Under the pieces are notes generated by a model. That model made no database searches and was not told where the DNA came from. It saw only the letters and a program-made list of their open reading frames with translations. Of a stretch of DNA of 64,000 nt, positions 10,411 through 21,984 are shown in pieces. The stretch spans positions 64,255,353-64,319,352 of the forward strand of contig CM067316.1 of assembly GCA_034231615.1 (NCBI GenBank), written 5' to 3'. The translations under genes were made by a program, and so were the position numbers. Every line of letters starts with the position of its first letter. Within the stretch, counting starts at the first letter, position 1. Source of the DNA: Meghimatium bilineatum (taxonomy: Eukaryota > Mollusca > Gastropoda > Stylommatophora > Philomycidae).

Positions 10411-10687
10411 AATTTCCAAACAAAGCCACTCATTGCAGTGGAATCCTGTTATAACAAATTTCCAAACAAAGCCACTCATGCAGTGGAATCCTGTTATAAC
10501 AAATTTCCAAACAAAGCCACTAATGCAGTGGAATCCTGTTATAACACATTTCCAAAAAAAGCCACTAATGCAGTGGAATCCTGTTATAACACATTTCCAA
10601 ACAAAGCCACTAATGCAGTGGAATCCTGTTATAACAAATTTCCAAACAAAGCCACTAATGCAGTGGAATCCTGTTATAACAAATTGG
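10411..10687 (+). repeat. 45-bp minisatellite, ~6 copies
   Basis: The unit contains GCAGTGGAATCCTGTTATAA and TTTCCAAACAAAGCCACTAA. Both strands stay open because 45 is a multiple of three. Confidence 0.95.
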
Positions 10688-10734
10688 TCTGGACTGATGA
10701 TATATGTTATAACCACAATACGTTATATCATCAT

Positions 10735-13080
10735 CAAGTGCTGTCTCCACAATGAAGGTTGGATGCAACAGATCTCCAACATCCCCTGTCTCTTGATTTG
10801 GTGGTACACTCTGCTAGACTGTGACTTGTCCATCTTGTGATGCTACTCTCCAACTTGTATCTCTGCCTACCTCGTGCTCGTTTCCCTTCGACTTTACCCT
10901 CAAGTAAGGTCTTCAATAAGGTCTTTTAATGTGTCAAAAATATTTTATTTGCTTGATCTTTATTTCTTTTAATAATTCTTTACTCATATTAAGTGTTCTT
11001 AGAACCTCTTTGTTTATTTTCTTCTCTTTCCTTGATGTTTTCCCTATTCTTCTATATATCCACATCTCAAAGGCATCAATTCTGTCTTCTAATTGTTTGT
11101 TTATTGTCCATATTTCTGAGCCATACATTAATATGGAATAGATGTAGCATTGTGTAGTTCTCATTTTTAACTTGTTTGTAATTTGTTTAGATGTTATTAT
11201 TTTCCTCATGTCATTGAAAGCACTTATAACCATTACTATTCTTCTTGTAACTTCTGTTTCACATCTCCTATAATTTGTGATAAATGTGTCCAAGATATTG
11301 ATAAAGTTCTACTTGTAGTTTCTATGTATTTTTATGTTTAGCACCTGTTCTTCTGTGACTTTACTGATTATCATGGCATTTGTGCTTTGAATGGTTATGT
11401 CCTGTCCACATTCATTACTTGATTTATTGACTTGATATTTTAGTCTTTGTAGTTTATATTCATCTGTATATCTCAGGTAGTTTATTATTTTTTTCACTGA
11501 TCTTGAGTCCTGGCTTTAATTCAAAATGTTTAAAGATATTTCTATGTATAGTGAGTAGCTGTTTTCACACCTTATTGATGCAGTCTGTTCCCAATATATA
11601 CTTCTAATCAGTCTGATATCTTTTCCATCTATGCCTATTTCTTGAAGACATTTGATTAATTTGTCATGTTGGATTCTGTCAAAGACCTTGCTGTAGTCTA
11701 TGAAGCAAATATAGATACCTTTTTGGACTTCTATATATTTATCTATAACTAGTCAGATACTCAGTATAGCTTCTCTGGTTTCTTTGTTTTTTTCTAAAAC
11801 CGAATTCACATTTATTGTGAGACTAACCTAAGTGACTTCACTGACCTAAGTGTCTATCTTGTTTTTAATTCTTTCATGTATTATCTTGAATAGTATTTTG
11901 GTTTAATTTTTATGACTCATCACACTTATTGGTCTATATTCTGTACAGTCCACAGCCCTGTGCTTCTTAGGTAGTGGTATGAATATTTGATGATTTTATG
12001 TGTTTAGGTATGTGGCCTACTTCATATATGTCATTGCAAAATTCTGTGATAATATTCACACCAAATTCATCTATAATTTTTTATTATGTCTACTGTTATG
12101 TTGTCAGAGCCTGCTACCTTTTCATATTTTATTGATTTTATTGACTTTTTTATACTTCTGCTTTCAGTATTGCTGGTCCATTATTGTTGTGTATTGTAGG
12201 TATTTTGTTCCTTTGGTCACTAAACAATTCTGTCACGTAGTCTGCCCATCTTGTAAGTACTTCTGTTTTATCAAATATAATTTTTCCACTTTTATCTTTA
12301 ATGCAGCCATTCCCATTTAAAGGATTTTTCTTATTTGTGATCTGTCTTATCTCCTTATGCATTTCTTTTGTCTTCTGTTGTACTGACATCTCCTCTATTT
12401 TTCTACAATTGTTTCTAGCCATTGTTTTTTTTCTGTTCTGCACATATTGCAGATCTCATTGTCTATATGTGCATATTTTGGGGTATTTTTTTTTAGCTTG
12501 CTTCCTTTCTGATATTTTCTATAATATTTTATCTGTCATTCATGTTTGTTTGTTCTTGGATTTTCTTATTAGTAAATTTTCATTTGATATTTGAATACAT
12601 TTTTTAGGCTGTCCCATTTATTGTCTATTTTCTCTTCTGAATTTTTCTTTCTGTATTGTTCCATGCATTCTATCATTAGATGTTTGTATCTATTCCTTAC
12701 AACTATAAGGTATTTTTGTAGTATGCCTGGTTGTTTTAGTACTGATGTATGCCTGGTTGTTTTAGTACTGATGTATGCCTGGTTGTTTTAGTACTGATGT
12801 ATGCCTGGTTGTTTTAGTGCTGATGTATCTGTGGATCTTGATTTCTTTTATATCTGCTTAAGTTTGACATGTATTTTGTACAGCACTGGATTGTGGTCAG
12901 AGTTGATATCTGCTCCTGGATGTGTTTTAGTGTTCTTGACACTATTTCTAAATCGGTTGTTTATCATAATATAATCTATTTAGTTCCTCTTTCTATTTCC
13001 AGGACTTTTCCATGTATATAATCTTCTATTTTCATGTTCACATAATATATTACATAATGTTCTCCTCACAGAAATGTATG
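10735..13080 (-). mobile_element. RTE-like LINE with endonuclease and RT remains, decayed
   Basis: Read on the minus strand from about 13080. The end of an APE-type endonuclease is near 13010-12845 (IDYIMINNRFRNSVKNTK, then THPGADINSDHNPVLYK). A linker at 12443-12150 contains TRWADYVTELF. Reverse-transcriptase pieces run down to 11500. A post-RT region at 11293-10934 reads YIYSILMYGSEIWTINKQ and IDAFEMWIYRRIG. A possible C-terminal G-K-R-A-R-G-R-Q-R-Y tail is at 10916-10734. The S-D-H and I-D-Y-I signatures are typical of the RTE clade. Many stops and frame breaks. A 26-bp minisatellite (12716-12823) has grown inside it. Confidence 0.83.
12716..12823 (+). repeat. 26-bp minisatellite, 4 copies, inside a LINE
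   Basis: Unit TATGCCTGGTTGTTTTAGTA plus CTGATG, within the endonuclease-RT linker of the LINE at 10735-13080. Confidence 0.93.
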
Positions 13081-13274
13081 TCTAATAAGTTATTTACTGT
13101 TATATATTGGTAATGAATACAGTAATTTGGGATTTTGAAAAGTGTTGTTATATAGGGATATATGTTATAATGGAAAGTGTTATAAAGGGATTCCACTGTA
13201 TTAGAGTTGGGATAATTATATTTACAATATCAGATTTTTATTCCCTCAAGAATTTAGAAACACTTTTGTGTTCA

Positions 13275-13401
13275 ACATTGTACCAGTTGTGAAATAAATA
13301 TATGGATGTGTTTTTACACATTGTACCAGTTGTGAGATAAATATGTGGATGTGTTTTTACACATTGTACCAGTTGTGAGATAAATATGTGGATGTGTTTT
13401 G
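13275..13401 (+). repeat. 43-bp minisatellite, 3 copies
   Basis: Unit containing ACATTGTACCAGTTGTGAGA and TAAATATGTGGATGTG. Confidence 0.93.
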
Positions 13402-13644
13402 AAGAATGTGTTATATCAGAAAGTGTACTGTTCACATATTTTTATGAAATAATTTTCACATCTGCTTTAACAAAAGAAATCTTCTGGTAAGTGATGGACT
13501 TTTTATGTATATAGTTCTCCTGTTGTAAAGAAATGTAATGATAGTAGATTAAATGTAGTTTTCTGGGCACAGTTAGACATGGGGACCAAACATTGAATGA
13601 AAATGGGAGACCTCCAGTAAAATAGTGTAAAGTAAAATCAAATT

Positions 13645-13870
13645 TCACTTTGTCACACCATTGAGTCAAGTTTCACTTTGTCACACCATTGAGTCAAGTT
13701 TCACTTTGTCACACCATTGAGTCAAGTTTCACTTTGTCACACCATTGAGTCAAGTTAGGCAATATGATATGGTTACATACTAGGGAATGTGGTATAATGG
13801 TATTATTTTAGGGAATATGGTATTATGTTAGGGAATATGGTATTATGTTAGATAATATGGCATTATGCAC
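13645..13870 (+). repeat. 28-bp minisatellite and ~19-bp neighbour
   Basis: 13645-13757 is four copies of GAGTCAAGTTTCACTTTGTC plus ACACCATT. 13790-13870 is a short TAGGGAATATGGTATTATGT tandem. Confidence 0.9.
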
Positions 13871-13904
13871 ATATCTTTCATTTACCAATGCTATATCTAG
13901 GGAT

Positions 13905-14666
13905 CTAGCTAACAAAAAACGAACACAACCTACTGAACATAATTAAGTCAACCCAAAAGTTTAGCGAACAGCAAAACTTGTTCTTAAATATGAAAAAGAC
14001 ACAAATAATGGCAACTGACAAAACTAAATCAAGATCCAAAATTAATATTGAGAACTGCAATTTGGAAGAAGTGACACATTTCGATTATTTAGGAACTAAT
14101 ATACACAATGCGGGGACTGCGCAGTTGAGATCAAGAGAAGAACGGCAATGCCGCTGACAAAATTAAAACAGATAAAGAAACTATGGCAAGGTACTAACAT
14201 AAGAACCAAATAGTGTTTACTACGAACATGTGTATTTCCTGTGGCGACATATGGATGTGAAGCATGGACACTAAATAAAACAGTGGCCAAGAGAATAACA
14301 TCATTTGAATTAAAGTGTTATAGAAGAGTTATGAGAATACCATGGACAGCGACGAAAACAAACCAGGAGGTGTTATGAACAATTAACGTCCACTAAGGCT
14401 GGCTTCTGAACACTATATTAAAGAAAAAGCTAGCTTTTTTCGGTCATATTAAGAGACACGACGGCATGGAGAGAGTGTTAATGGAAGGGATGATAGAAGG
14501 CAACAGGGGCAAAGGCCGACCAAGACGCCGTTGGACAAAAGACATTCAAGAATACCTGCACATGTCACTGGAAGATGCAGGGCAACTTGCTCAAAACCGC
14601 AGAGAATTCAAGAGATCCATAGGAAAGACTACGTTCTGGAAAGAATATGTCACTTGATGATGATGT
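13905..14666 (+). mobile_element. 5'-truncated RTE-like LINE with 9-bp target duplication
   Basis: Frames read ...NLEEVTHFDYLGTNI..., TYGCEAWTLNKTVAKRITSF and MERVLMEGMIEGNRGKGRPR, then RWTKDIQEYLHMSLEDAGQL, ending at a TGATGATG tail. TCTAGGGAT flanks it at 13896-13904 and 14667-14675, which fixes both ends. It is the same family as the nested copy at 29146-30121. At 762 bp only the 3' end of the element is present, with a few frame breaks. Confidence 0.88.
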
Positions 14667-14687
14667 CTAGGGATGATATAGTCAGCA

Positions 14688-14855
14688 TAATGTGAGCCAC
14701 CTTAATTTCTCCAGAAGATCTGGTACCCATTTCCTTAGTCTGGGTCGACCAAGTAGTTGGGGATTTAAAAATATATCCTGTTGAACTGATAATTTAATCT
14801 TGAATCATACTACTAGGAAGCCAATTCCCTAACAACTGAGTTACCACTGTATGGT
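14688..14855 (-). repeat. tRNA-derived SINE
   Basis: The minus strand carries an A-box-like GTAACTCAGTTGTTAG (14831-14850 region), then a B-box-like GATTCAAGATTAAAT. A SINE body follows, ending near GGTCGACCCAGAC. Confidence 0.5.
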
Positions 14856-15190
14856 TAATTAATAGGTCCTATAGGGAAAAACATGAGTTGAAATGCAGAT
14901 TTATATTTCACAAATAAATTGTGAATTCTGGTTATTTGTTCACTGTAAAATTAACATTCAACAATAAGCACTATATCTGGTATAATTATTGACTGATATT
15001 GTTCGTAGACCACACAAATCTTATGGGGTAGTTTTAGTCTCATGGTGCAGGCATTGGAAGTCAATGACTCTAAATAAACATTAGTAAACAAGAACATTAT
15101 GTAAGTATCCAAGAGGAGGACATCCTAGCACTTATGGATTGATGGTTGATGTACAGTGAGGATGATCTTTGACTAACTCAATAAACATTA
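14856..15190. other. Intergenic DNA, no gene seen
   Basis: AT-rich unique-looking sequence between a SINE and the 33-bp array. Confidence 0.5.
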
Positions 15191-15192
15191 GT

Positions 15193-16247
15193 GTAGAGTT
15201 TAACATGTTACAAGAAATACTAAATGTAGAGTTTAACATGTTACAAGAAATACTAAATGTAGAGTTTAACATGTTACAAGAAATACTAAATGTAGAGTTT
15301 AACATGTTACAAGAAATACTAAATGTAGAGTTTAACATGTTACAAGAAATACTAAATGTAGAGTTTAACATGTTACAAGAAATACTAAATGTAGAGTTTA
15401 ACATGTTACAAGAAATACTAAATGTAGAGTTTAACATGTTACAAGAAATACTAAATGTAGAGTTTAACATGTTACAAGAAATACTAAATGTAGAGTTTAA
15501 CATGTTACAAGAAATACTAAATGTAGAGTTTAACATGTTACAAGAAATACTAAATGTAGAGTTTAACATGTTACAAGAAATACTAAATGTAGAGTTTAAC
15601 ATGTTACAAGAAATACTAAATGTAGAGTTTAACATGTTACAAGAAATACTAAATGTAGAGTTTAACATGTTACAAGAAATACTAAATGTAGAGTTTAACA
15701 TGTTACAAGAAATACTAAATGTAGAGTTTAACATGTTACAAGAAATACTAAATGTAGAGTTTAACATGTTACAAGAAATACTAAATGTAGAGTTTAACAT
15801 GTTACAAGAAATACTAAATGTAGAGTTTAACATGTTACAAGAAATACTAAATGTAGAGTTTAACATGTTACAAGAAATACTAAATGTAGAGTTTAACATG
15901 TTACAAGAAATACTAAATGTAGAGTTTAACATGTTACAAGAAATACTAAATGTAGAATTTGACATGTTACAAGAAATACTAAATGTAGAGTTTAACATGT
16001 TATAAGAAATACTAAATGTAGAGTTTAACATGTTACAAGAAATACTAAATGTAGTTTAACAACGTACAAGAAATACTAAATGTAGAGTTTAACATGGTAC
16101 AAGAAATACTAAATGTAGAGTTTAACATGGTGCAAGAAATACTAAATGTAGAGTTTAACATGGTGCAAGAAATACTAAATGTAGAGTTTAACATGGTGCA
16201 AGAAATACTAAATGTAGAGTTTAACATGGTGCAAGAAATACTAAATG
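15193..16247 (+). repeat. 33-bp minisatellite, ~32 copies, very homogeneous
   Basis: The unit is GTAGAGTTTAACATGTTACA plus AGAAATACTAAAT. About 23 consecutive copies (15193-15950) look identical. The right end holds diverged copies and a GGTGC sub-variant. Long open frames on both strands (EFNMLQEILNV; MLNSTFSISCN) follow from the 33-bp period. Confidence 0.98.
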
Positions 16248-16295
16248 AACTGTGTTCTAGACATGATTATCATGGAAGTGACTGATTGTGTTCAA

Positions 16296-16965
16296 ATACA
16301 CATGTATTGTATGATAATGGTTCAAGTGTTGTATGATAATGGCTGATGTGTTGTGTGATAATGATTCAAGTGTTGTAATGATTCAAGTATTGTATGATAG
16401 TGGTTCAAGTGTTGTATGATAGTTCATGTTGTATGACAGTGGTTCAAATGTTGTATGATAGTTCAAGTGTTGTATGATAATGATTCAAGTGTTGTATGAC
16501 AGTGGTTCAAGTGTTGTATGATAGTGGTTCAAGTGTTGTATGATAGTTCAAGTGTTGTATGATAGTTCAAGTGTTGTATGATAGTTCAAGTGTTGTATGA
16601 TAATTCAAGTGTTGTATGATAATTCAAATGTTGTATGATAATTCAAGTGTTGTATGATAGTTCAAGTGTTGTATGATAGTTCAAGTGTTGTATGATAGTG
16701 GTTCAAGTGTTGTATGATAGTTCAAGTGTTGTATGATAGTTCAAGTGTTGTATGATAGTTCAAGTGTTGTATGATAGTGGTTCAAGTGTTGTATGATAGT
16801 TCAAGTGTTGTATGATAGTTCAAGTGTTGTATGATAGTTCAAGTGTTGTATGATAGTGGTTCAAGTGTTGTATGATAGTTCAAGTGTTGTATGATAGTTC
16901 AAGTGTTGTATGATAGTTCAAGTGTTGTATGATAATGATTCAAGTGTTGTATGAGAATGTGCAAG
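16296..16965 (+). repeat. 19/22-bp minisatellite with higher-order period
   Basis: Units are GTGTTGTATGATAGTTCAA (19 bp) or the same with GTGGTTCAA (22 bp). Between 16690 and 16940 the order 22-19-19-19 repeats three times, a 79-bp higher-order unit. Confidence 0.95.
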
Positions 16966-16969
16966 TTAT

Positions 16970-17820
16970 GAACATCCCAATAGTTGAGAAAATGTTTCAT
17001 GCTTCAAACATATTCCAAGTAAAACTGAACTAGTTGCTTAGAGACTAATCTAAAATAGAATAGGTCAGAATATAATAGACCTCCACTGATGAACTCAGTA
17101 TCCATGTTCTCCTGTCTGGGTCAAGGTGAATGAATGAACCAAAGTGAACTTATTTCTAGTTGAAGGACTTTGTCACTAGTGTAAATCTTCTTTCACATCA
17201 AGAAATTGAATAAATGTGGCTTGGATATAGTTTTGTAAATATGTCAAGAGATTGAATAAATGTGGCTTGGATATAGTTTTGTAAATATATCAGTCACGGC
17301 TATCAATAAATTACCTCAACAATTTTTTGCCTATTTTATCCTCTCCCATTGTCAAAAATCTTTTTAAGAATTCAGAATCCCTCTTTCCTCCCCATTCCTG
17401 CTTAATTATGTAAAAATGAAAAAACATCACCTGATTTTTTAAAAAGAAATATGAAAAAGTTTCTGATTTTTTGAAAAAGTTTCGAAATCAAACAATTTAA
17501 TTTTATTGGTGTATAAAAACCAGTTTTATTGATCTCAACTTTTGTCAAACCCCCCCCCCCCCCTTCCCACCCCCCATGTAAACAACTGTAAAACTTTATT
17601 AGACACCTTCCACCTATTTATTGACGTAATTTATTGAGAACCCCCTAGTTATGGCAATTTGATGTGAGTTATTTATTTTTCAAGAAAGTTCTGCATGATT
17701 TCTTAAAATACTGAATATAACATATGTCTACGAAGTGTTCTCTATTGAATGTTGAAATGCCTTTGATCTGTGGCTAAGCTGTAATATTGTCAGTGCAGTA
17801 TTATTTCTGTCTCAGATTTA
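16970..17820. other. Intergenic DNA with poly-C tract
   Basis: No gene. A ~48-bp duplication containing GAATAAATGTGGCTTGGATA lies at 17196-17290. A run of about 15 C is at 17550-17566. Confidence 0.6.
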
Positions 17821-17823
17821 TCT

Positions 17824-18045
17824 ATTGCAACAAAAACCATAGGCCTATAAAATCATTCATAGCAATGAAAAAACTGTAGGCCTATAAAATCATATATAGC
17901 ACTGAAAAAAACTGTAGGCCTATAAAATCATATATAGCACTGAAAAAAACTGTAGGCCTATAAAATCATATATAGCAATGAAAAAACTGTAGGCCTATAA
18001 AATCATATATAGCAATGAAAAAACTGTAGGCCTATAAATAGCAAT
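17824..18045 (+). repeat. 37-bp minisatellite, ~6 copies
   Basis: Unit contains GAAAAAACTGTAGGCCTATA and AAATCATATATAGC. Confidence 0.94.
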
Positions 18046-18254
18046 AAAAAAATGCTAGCCAGGTATGTCAAGATCTCAAAAATATTTATTCTAATTGTTT
18101 TTCCATAATAAAATTCTACTGTTTTAGTTTTGATGTAAGCTTAAGCACGGCAAAAGAGATACGGCTCTACTATGAGAGGGGTTTACCAATAAGAAAAGCT
18201 CCTTTTCATGTTGGTTTGATGGGAATTTTTTTGAAAAAGCTACTATTTTCCCCA

Positions 18255-18540
18255 AGATGAGCGTAGTTGGTAGTGAGCTGCTTACTATTACTGGGTTGTT
18301 AGTACCAGATTCGAAACCACGTCCTGACCAAAAAAGAAATCCGGGTCATGATTCCTCTCCTGATATGATTACTCTCCAGTCGACCCAGCTGTAAATGGTT
18401 ACTTGATGCAAGAGTTAGGAGAAGCAAATACACCAAGGAATGAAACTGGCCACCCACCTAATAGTTGCTGCGGCTTGGTACATGAAGAGTTATCTTCATC
18501 CCTGACGGCAGGTTGCTGTCATGTGACCTACATTTACTAT
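18255..18540 (+). repeat. tRNA-derived SINE
   Basis: A-box-like GCGTAGTTGGTAGTGAGC at 18261 and B-box-like AGATTCGAAACC at 18307-18318. The body contains CAGTCGACCCAGCTGTAAAT, a SINE core-like segment. Confidence 0.6.
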
Positions 18541-18689
18541 ATATCGAGTTGGTTTATTGTAAAATTGGGGAAGGGGTTGTTACCATTGGTTAGTACCATT
18601 TATAGTTATATTTAAATTTATTATGGGGGTGGGATGTTTGAACCCCCTCTAACCACACACTTGTATCTTATACATGCAAGCCTGAACTC

Positions 18690-19190
18690 AAGTATTCCTG
18701 TGACCTGATTGTGGTTGGTTCCTTATGTCTGAAGCCATCTCAGTATACTTGGTGTTGTTTGTTTTGCGTTCGCTCCATTGTAATCAGCATGGATATCCGT
18801 GCAATTTCTGCCGGGAGCGTGTTTACGTTGTGCTACCATTATGCGCCTTGTAGGCCTAGCACATCCAATTTCGGCATGCCTTGACAATTCGGGTGGGCTA
18901 CCCTAGCCTGTGACAGCCTCCCTATCTGTCGCCAGGCACACGTGTGTGTGGTGACTCTTCGCCCAGACAATTTTTTTGCTCACTTCTGTCTCGCACGAGG
19001 TGTTCCACTGTCTATGAACTTGCCTCGTGTAATTGGACGTACTGTGCCTGTGCCCATCGGGTACTGAACCGTTTCTCATCCGTGAGCCTGGTTCTCTAAG
19101 AGGAAGAACTCAACAGAAGAGTTGGACCATGTCTCTTTCACCCTCTTAGCCGAGGTGTCATTCACTTGGTGTTGTGATGTCCTGTTCTCT
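18690..19190. other. GC-rich island of unknown nature
   Basis: About 500 bp are clearly richer in G+C and CpG than the surroundings. I find no long open frame, RNA gene or flanking duplication. It may be a high-GC repeat or an old regulatory region; I cannot choose. Confidence 0.4.
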
Positions 19191-19435
19191 AACTTGTCAA
19201 TATTGCCCCCTTAATGTGGCTCAAGTGATTGTTTTTTTAAAAATATTTATTAAATCAGGTTGTGCTTATCAAACATGCTGGATAACCATTCTTTATGAAA
19301 ATTTAACGTGCTTATCTTCTCTTGTCATGCATAAGATAATTTCATAATTGTCAGAGTTTTAAAATGACTATTTAGTATATACACATATGTTTGTTATGCT
19401 CGCTTGTATGACCATGGAATGCTAGTCACATATGT

Positions 19436-19700
19436 TAGTGAGAGATCCATTGTTTTTTAGTATGAGTTGTATGGTTTTTAGTGTGAGTCCCATAGTTGGT
19501 TATTTGTGTGAGCCCCACTGTAGGTTGTTAGTGTGAGCCCCACTGTAGGTTGTTAGTGTGAGTCCCATAGCTGGTTATTAGTGAGTCCCATTGGTGGTTG
19601 TTAGTGAGATCCATTGTTGGTTGTTAGTGAGATCCATTGTTGGTTGTTAGTGTGTGTCCAATTTTTGGTTGTTATTGTTTGTTCCATTGTTTTTAGTACG
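19436..19700 (+). repeat. ~24-27-bp degenerate minisatellite
   Basis: Repeats of TTAGTGTGAGTCCCATAG and GTTGGTTG. Further short copies lie at 19700-19750 and 19988-20010, on either side of the piggyBac-type MITE. Confidence 0.85.
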
Positions 19701-19759
19701 AGTTCTATTTATGTTAATGTGAGCACTATTATTGTTAATATGGGTGCTATGATTGTTAA

Positions 19760-19987
19760 CCCCTTAACTGTGGAGGTATCCTTAAGGATACGATGGGGGG
19801 GGGGGGTAGCCGCTATTTTTCGGAGAGTTTTTCTTCTTCTTAGTTTCTAAGGGAAACAATTTGTCTGGAGGCTTTATTATAAGCTTCCAGGGGGATTTTT
19901 TTCCTGGAAATCTAAGAAGAGGAGGATATCAACATATTGACGGTGGCTTTTCATGATATCCTTAAGAACACCTCCGCAGCTAAGAGG
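19760..19987. mobile_element. piggyBac-type MITE flanked by TTAA
   Basis: TTAA lies at both borders (19756-19759 and 19988-19991). The ends are imperfect inverted repeats. The left starts CCCCTTAACTGTGGAGG and the right, on the minus strand, CCTCTTAGCTGCGGAGG. Both are followed by a CTTAAGGATA subterminal motif, about 29 of 36 positions matching. TTAA targeting is the hallmark of piggyBac. At 228 bp it has no coding capacity. Confidence 0.8.
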
Positions 19988-20185
19988 TTAATGTGAGTGC
20001 TATTATTGTTAATATGTGAATATGGAGAGAAAAAGGTATTTAAAAAAGTTTAATAGTAGAACAATTAAATGTGGAACAATAAAAAAAAAACATTTCAATC
20101 TAAACGTCTCTATCAAGATAGAGCATTTGTTGACAATTTTTAGAATGAGTTGTTTGCATGCTTCATGGTTGCTAGTGTGAGTTCT

Positions 20186-20390
20186 ATGAAACAGTGTGCT
20201 GTTACCATGAAACAGTGTGCTGTTACCATGAAACAGTGTGCTGTTACTATGAAACAGTGTGCTGTTACCATGAAACAGTGTGCTGTTACTATGAAACAGT
20301 GTGCTGTTACCATGAAACAGCGTGCTGTTACCATGAAACAGCGTGCTGTTACTATTAAACAATGTGCTGTTACTATTAAACAGTTTGATG
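20186..20390 (+). repeat. 21-bp minisatellite, ~10 copies
   Basis: Unit ATGAAACAGTGTGCTGTTAC plus C or T. Confidence 0.95.
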
Positions 20391-20394
20391 AACG

Positions 20395-20580
20395 GAACTT
20401 GATTTGAAATGTGGTGTCGCTAGAAAGGAGAGTTTTCGTGGGCGAAAAAGAATGATGGTCAATCAACAACGTACTGGGACTGTCAGTCAACGTGTAATGG
20501 CAGATACACTCAAGGAAAGATCTGAGCACCTATGGACTTGTCCGGAGTGCAATGACGATGATCCAACGACTAACTAACTA
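20395..20580 (+). repeat. 3' end of the RNase H-type LINE
   Basis: It aligns with 3650-3840: TTGAAATGTGGTGT, AGAATGATGGTCAA, ACTGTCAG and GCAGATACACTCAAGGA, then GATGATCCAACGACTAAC. The ACTA-type tail is short. A severely 5'-truncated copy. Confidence 0.82.
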
Positions 20581-21980
20581 ACTAGTTTGATGAGCAATTT
20601 TAAAATGATAATTTCGTAATTTGGTAGTTTTTATTTGTATTCTGTCATGCAAAATCTTGACTGGTAAATGTCACAACAGTCTAGAACCTTGGACAATGTG
20701 ATATAATGAATTTGTGAATTAACATAACTTCATACTGACTTTGATTTCCCAGATCAGCAATACCTATATCTGAATCAATAGTTAGATGTGTCAAGATTCA
20801 TGTTTTCATGCTATCTATTACCTATAATCCATGAGGGATTATAGGTGTACCACATTGGATGCACCAACACACAGAGTTCTCCAACAATTTCTATCAATCA
20901 ACAATGCGGACGAGTACGAAATAATCTTTATCTGTCCAGTGCTTGTTGTTGTCTGTCCATGCTTTTCTTTCTCCTCTCTTTCTCACCTTTGACTGTTTCT
21001 TGTAGTATCATTTTTGATAAAGAATAAAAAATTCTGTGTGATACAGCTTGTGCAATAAAATACCCCAATAATGATGCAGAAACATTTTAATTTGTGATGA
21101 ATTCAATTGGCAGCAGAATGATGACACAAATATTCACCAGCTTCTTCTTCTGTTTTCATTGTATTTTTTTGAATGTCTAAGAATTATGAACAATAAAGCT
21201 TTTGTTTTCATTGTACAATGTGGGGCTGTTAAAAAGCTTTCTTTGATACCCATTAGACTCCAAACTCTCATTGGCGCGCAATGTTTCAAAGCTTTCTTTG
21301 ATACCCATTGGACTCCAAACTCTCATTGGCACGAATGCTTTGAGACAAAATATCTTTAGTTAAATTATATTGTATATGTTTAATTTAACCACGTTGTATA
21401 TGTTTAGTTTAACCATGGTGCATATTTTATTTAAACAATATTTCTTATATTTAGTGAAACTTTATTGCATATGTTTATTTAAACTCTATTGCTAAGATGA
21501 ACTTCAGTAGAAACAGGTTTAATAAATGCAAATGGAGATATATAGAGTTGCATATTGAGAATACTGCTCACGTGGTGAGTGACAAATAATTTGTACAAGA
21601 AACTGTCAAATGGTACATGGCTAAACAGGAGCAGTTATTCAGGTAACAAGAAGACACTGGTAAGCCAACACAGAGTAAGTGTGGACACAACACAGAGTAA
21701 GTGTGGACAGTTGCTACTCGTTGAGGGATATCTTGAGGAGGAAACCCAAGCACTTCTGGACAGACGGTTCAATGTGCAGTGTGGATTATCTTTCAATTAA
21801 CTATTACAATATAGATATTGCTCTGTAACCAACAGGCAAAGAATAAAAACTAGGAAGACTGTAACAAGTAGGTAGGATATCCTGCACATGTTATGACACT
21901 TAACTCATCATTTTTTGTGGTTGTAATTGTTTTCTAGGTACAATTTGCATTCAGTAGGTTGCCATTACTTTTTTAATGGT
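20581..21980. other. Intergenic DNA, short duplications only
   Basis: No supported gene. A ~70-bp duplication (CTTTCTTTGATACCCATT) lies at 21236-21335, a TTTAATTTAACCAYGTTG-type tandem at 21375-21480, and a 19-bp ACACAGAGTAAGTGTGGAC pair at 21668-21708. Confidence 0.6.
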
Positions 21981-21984
21981 TGGG

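Noticed and set aside
15132-16031. 299-codon open frame (MLNSTFSISCN)
   Set aside because: Translation of the 33-bp array; both strands are open.
18690-19190. Terminal repeat of an old retroelement
   Set aside because: No paired copy, flanking duplication or internal coding remains in the window; left as an unclassified GC-rich island.
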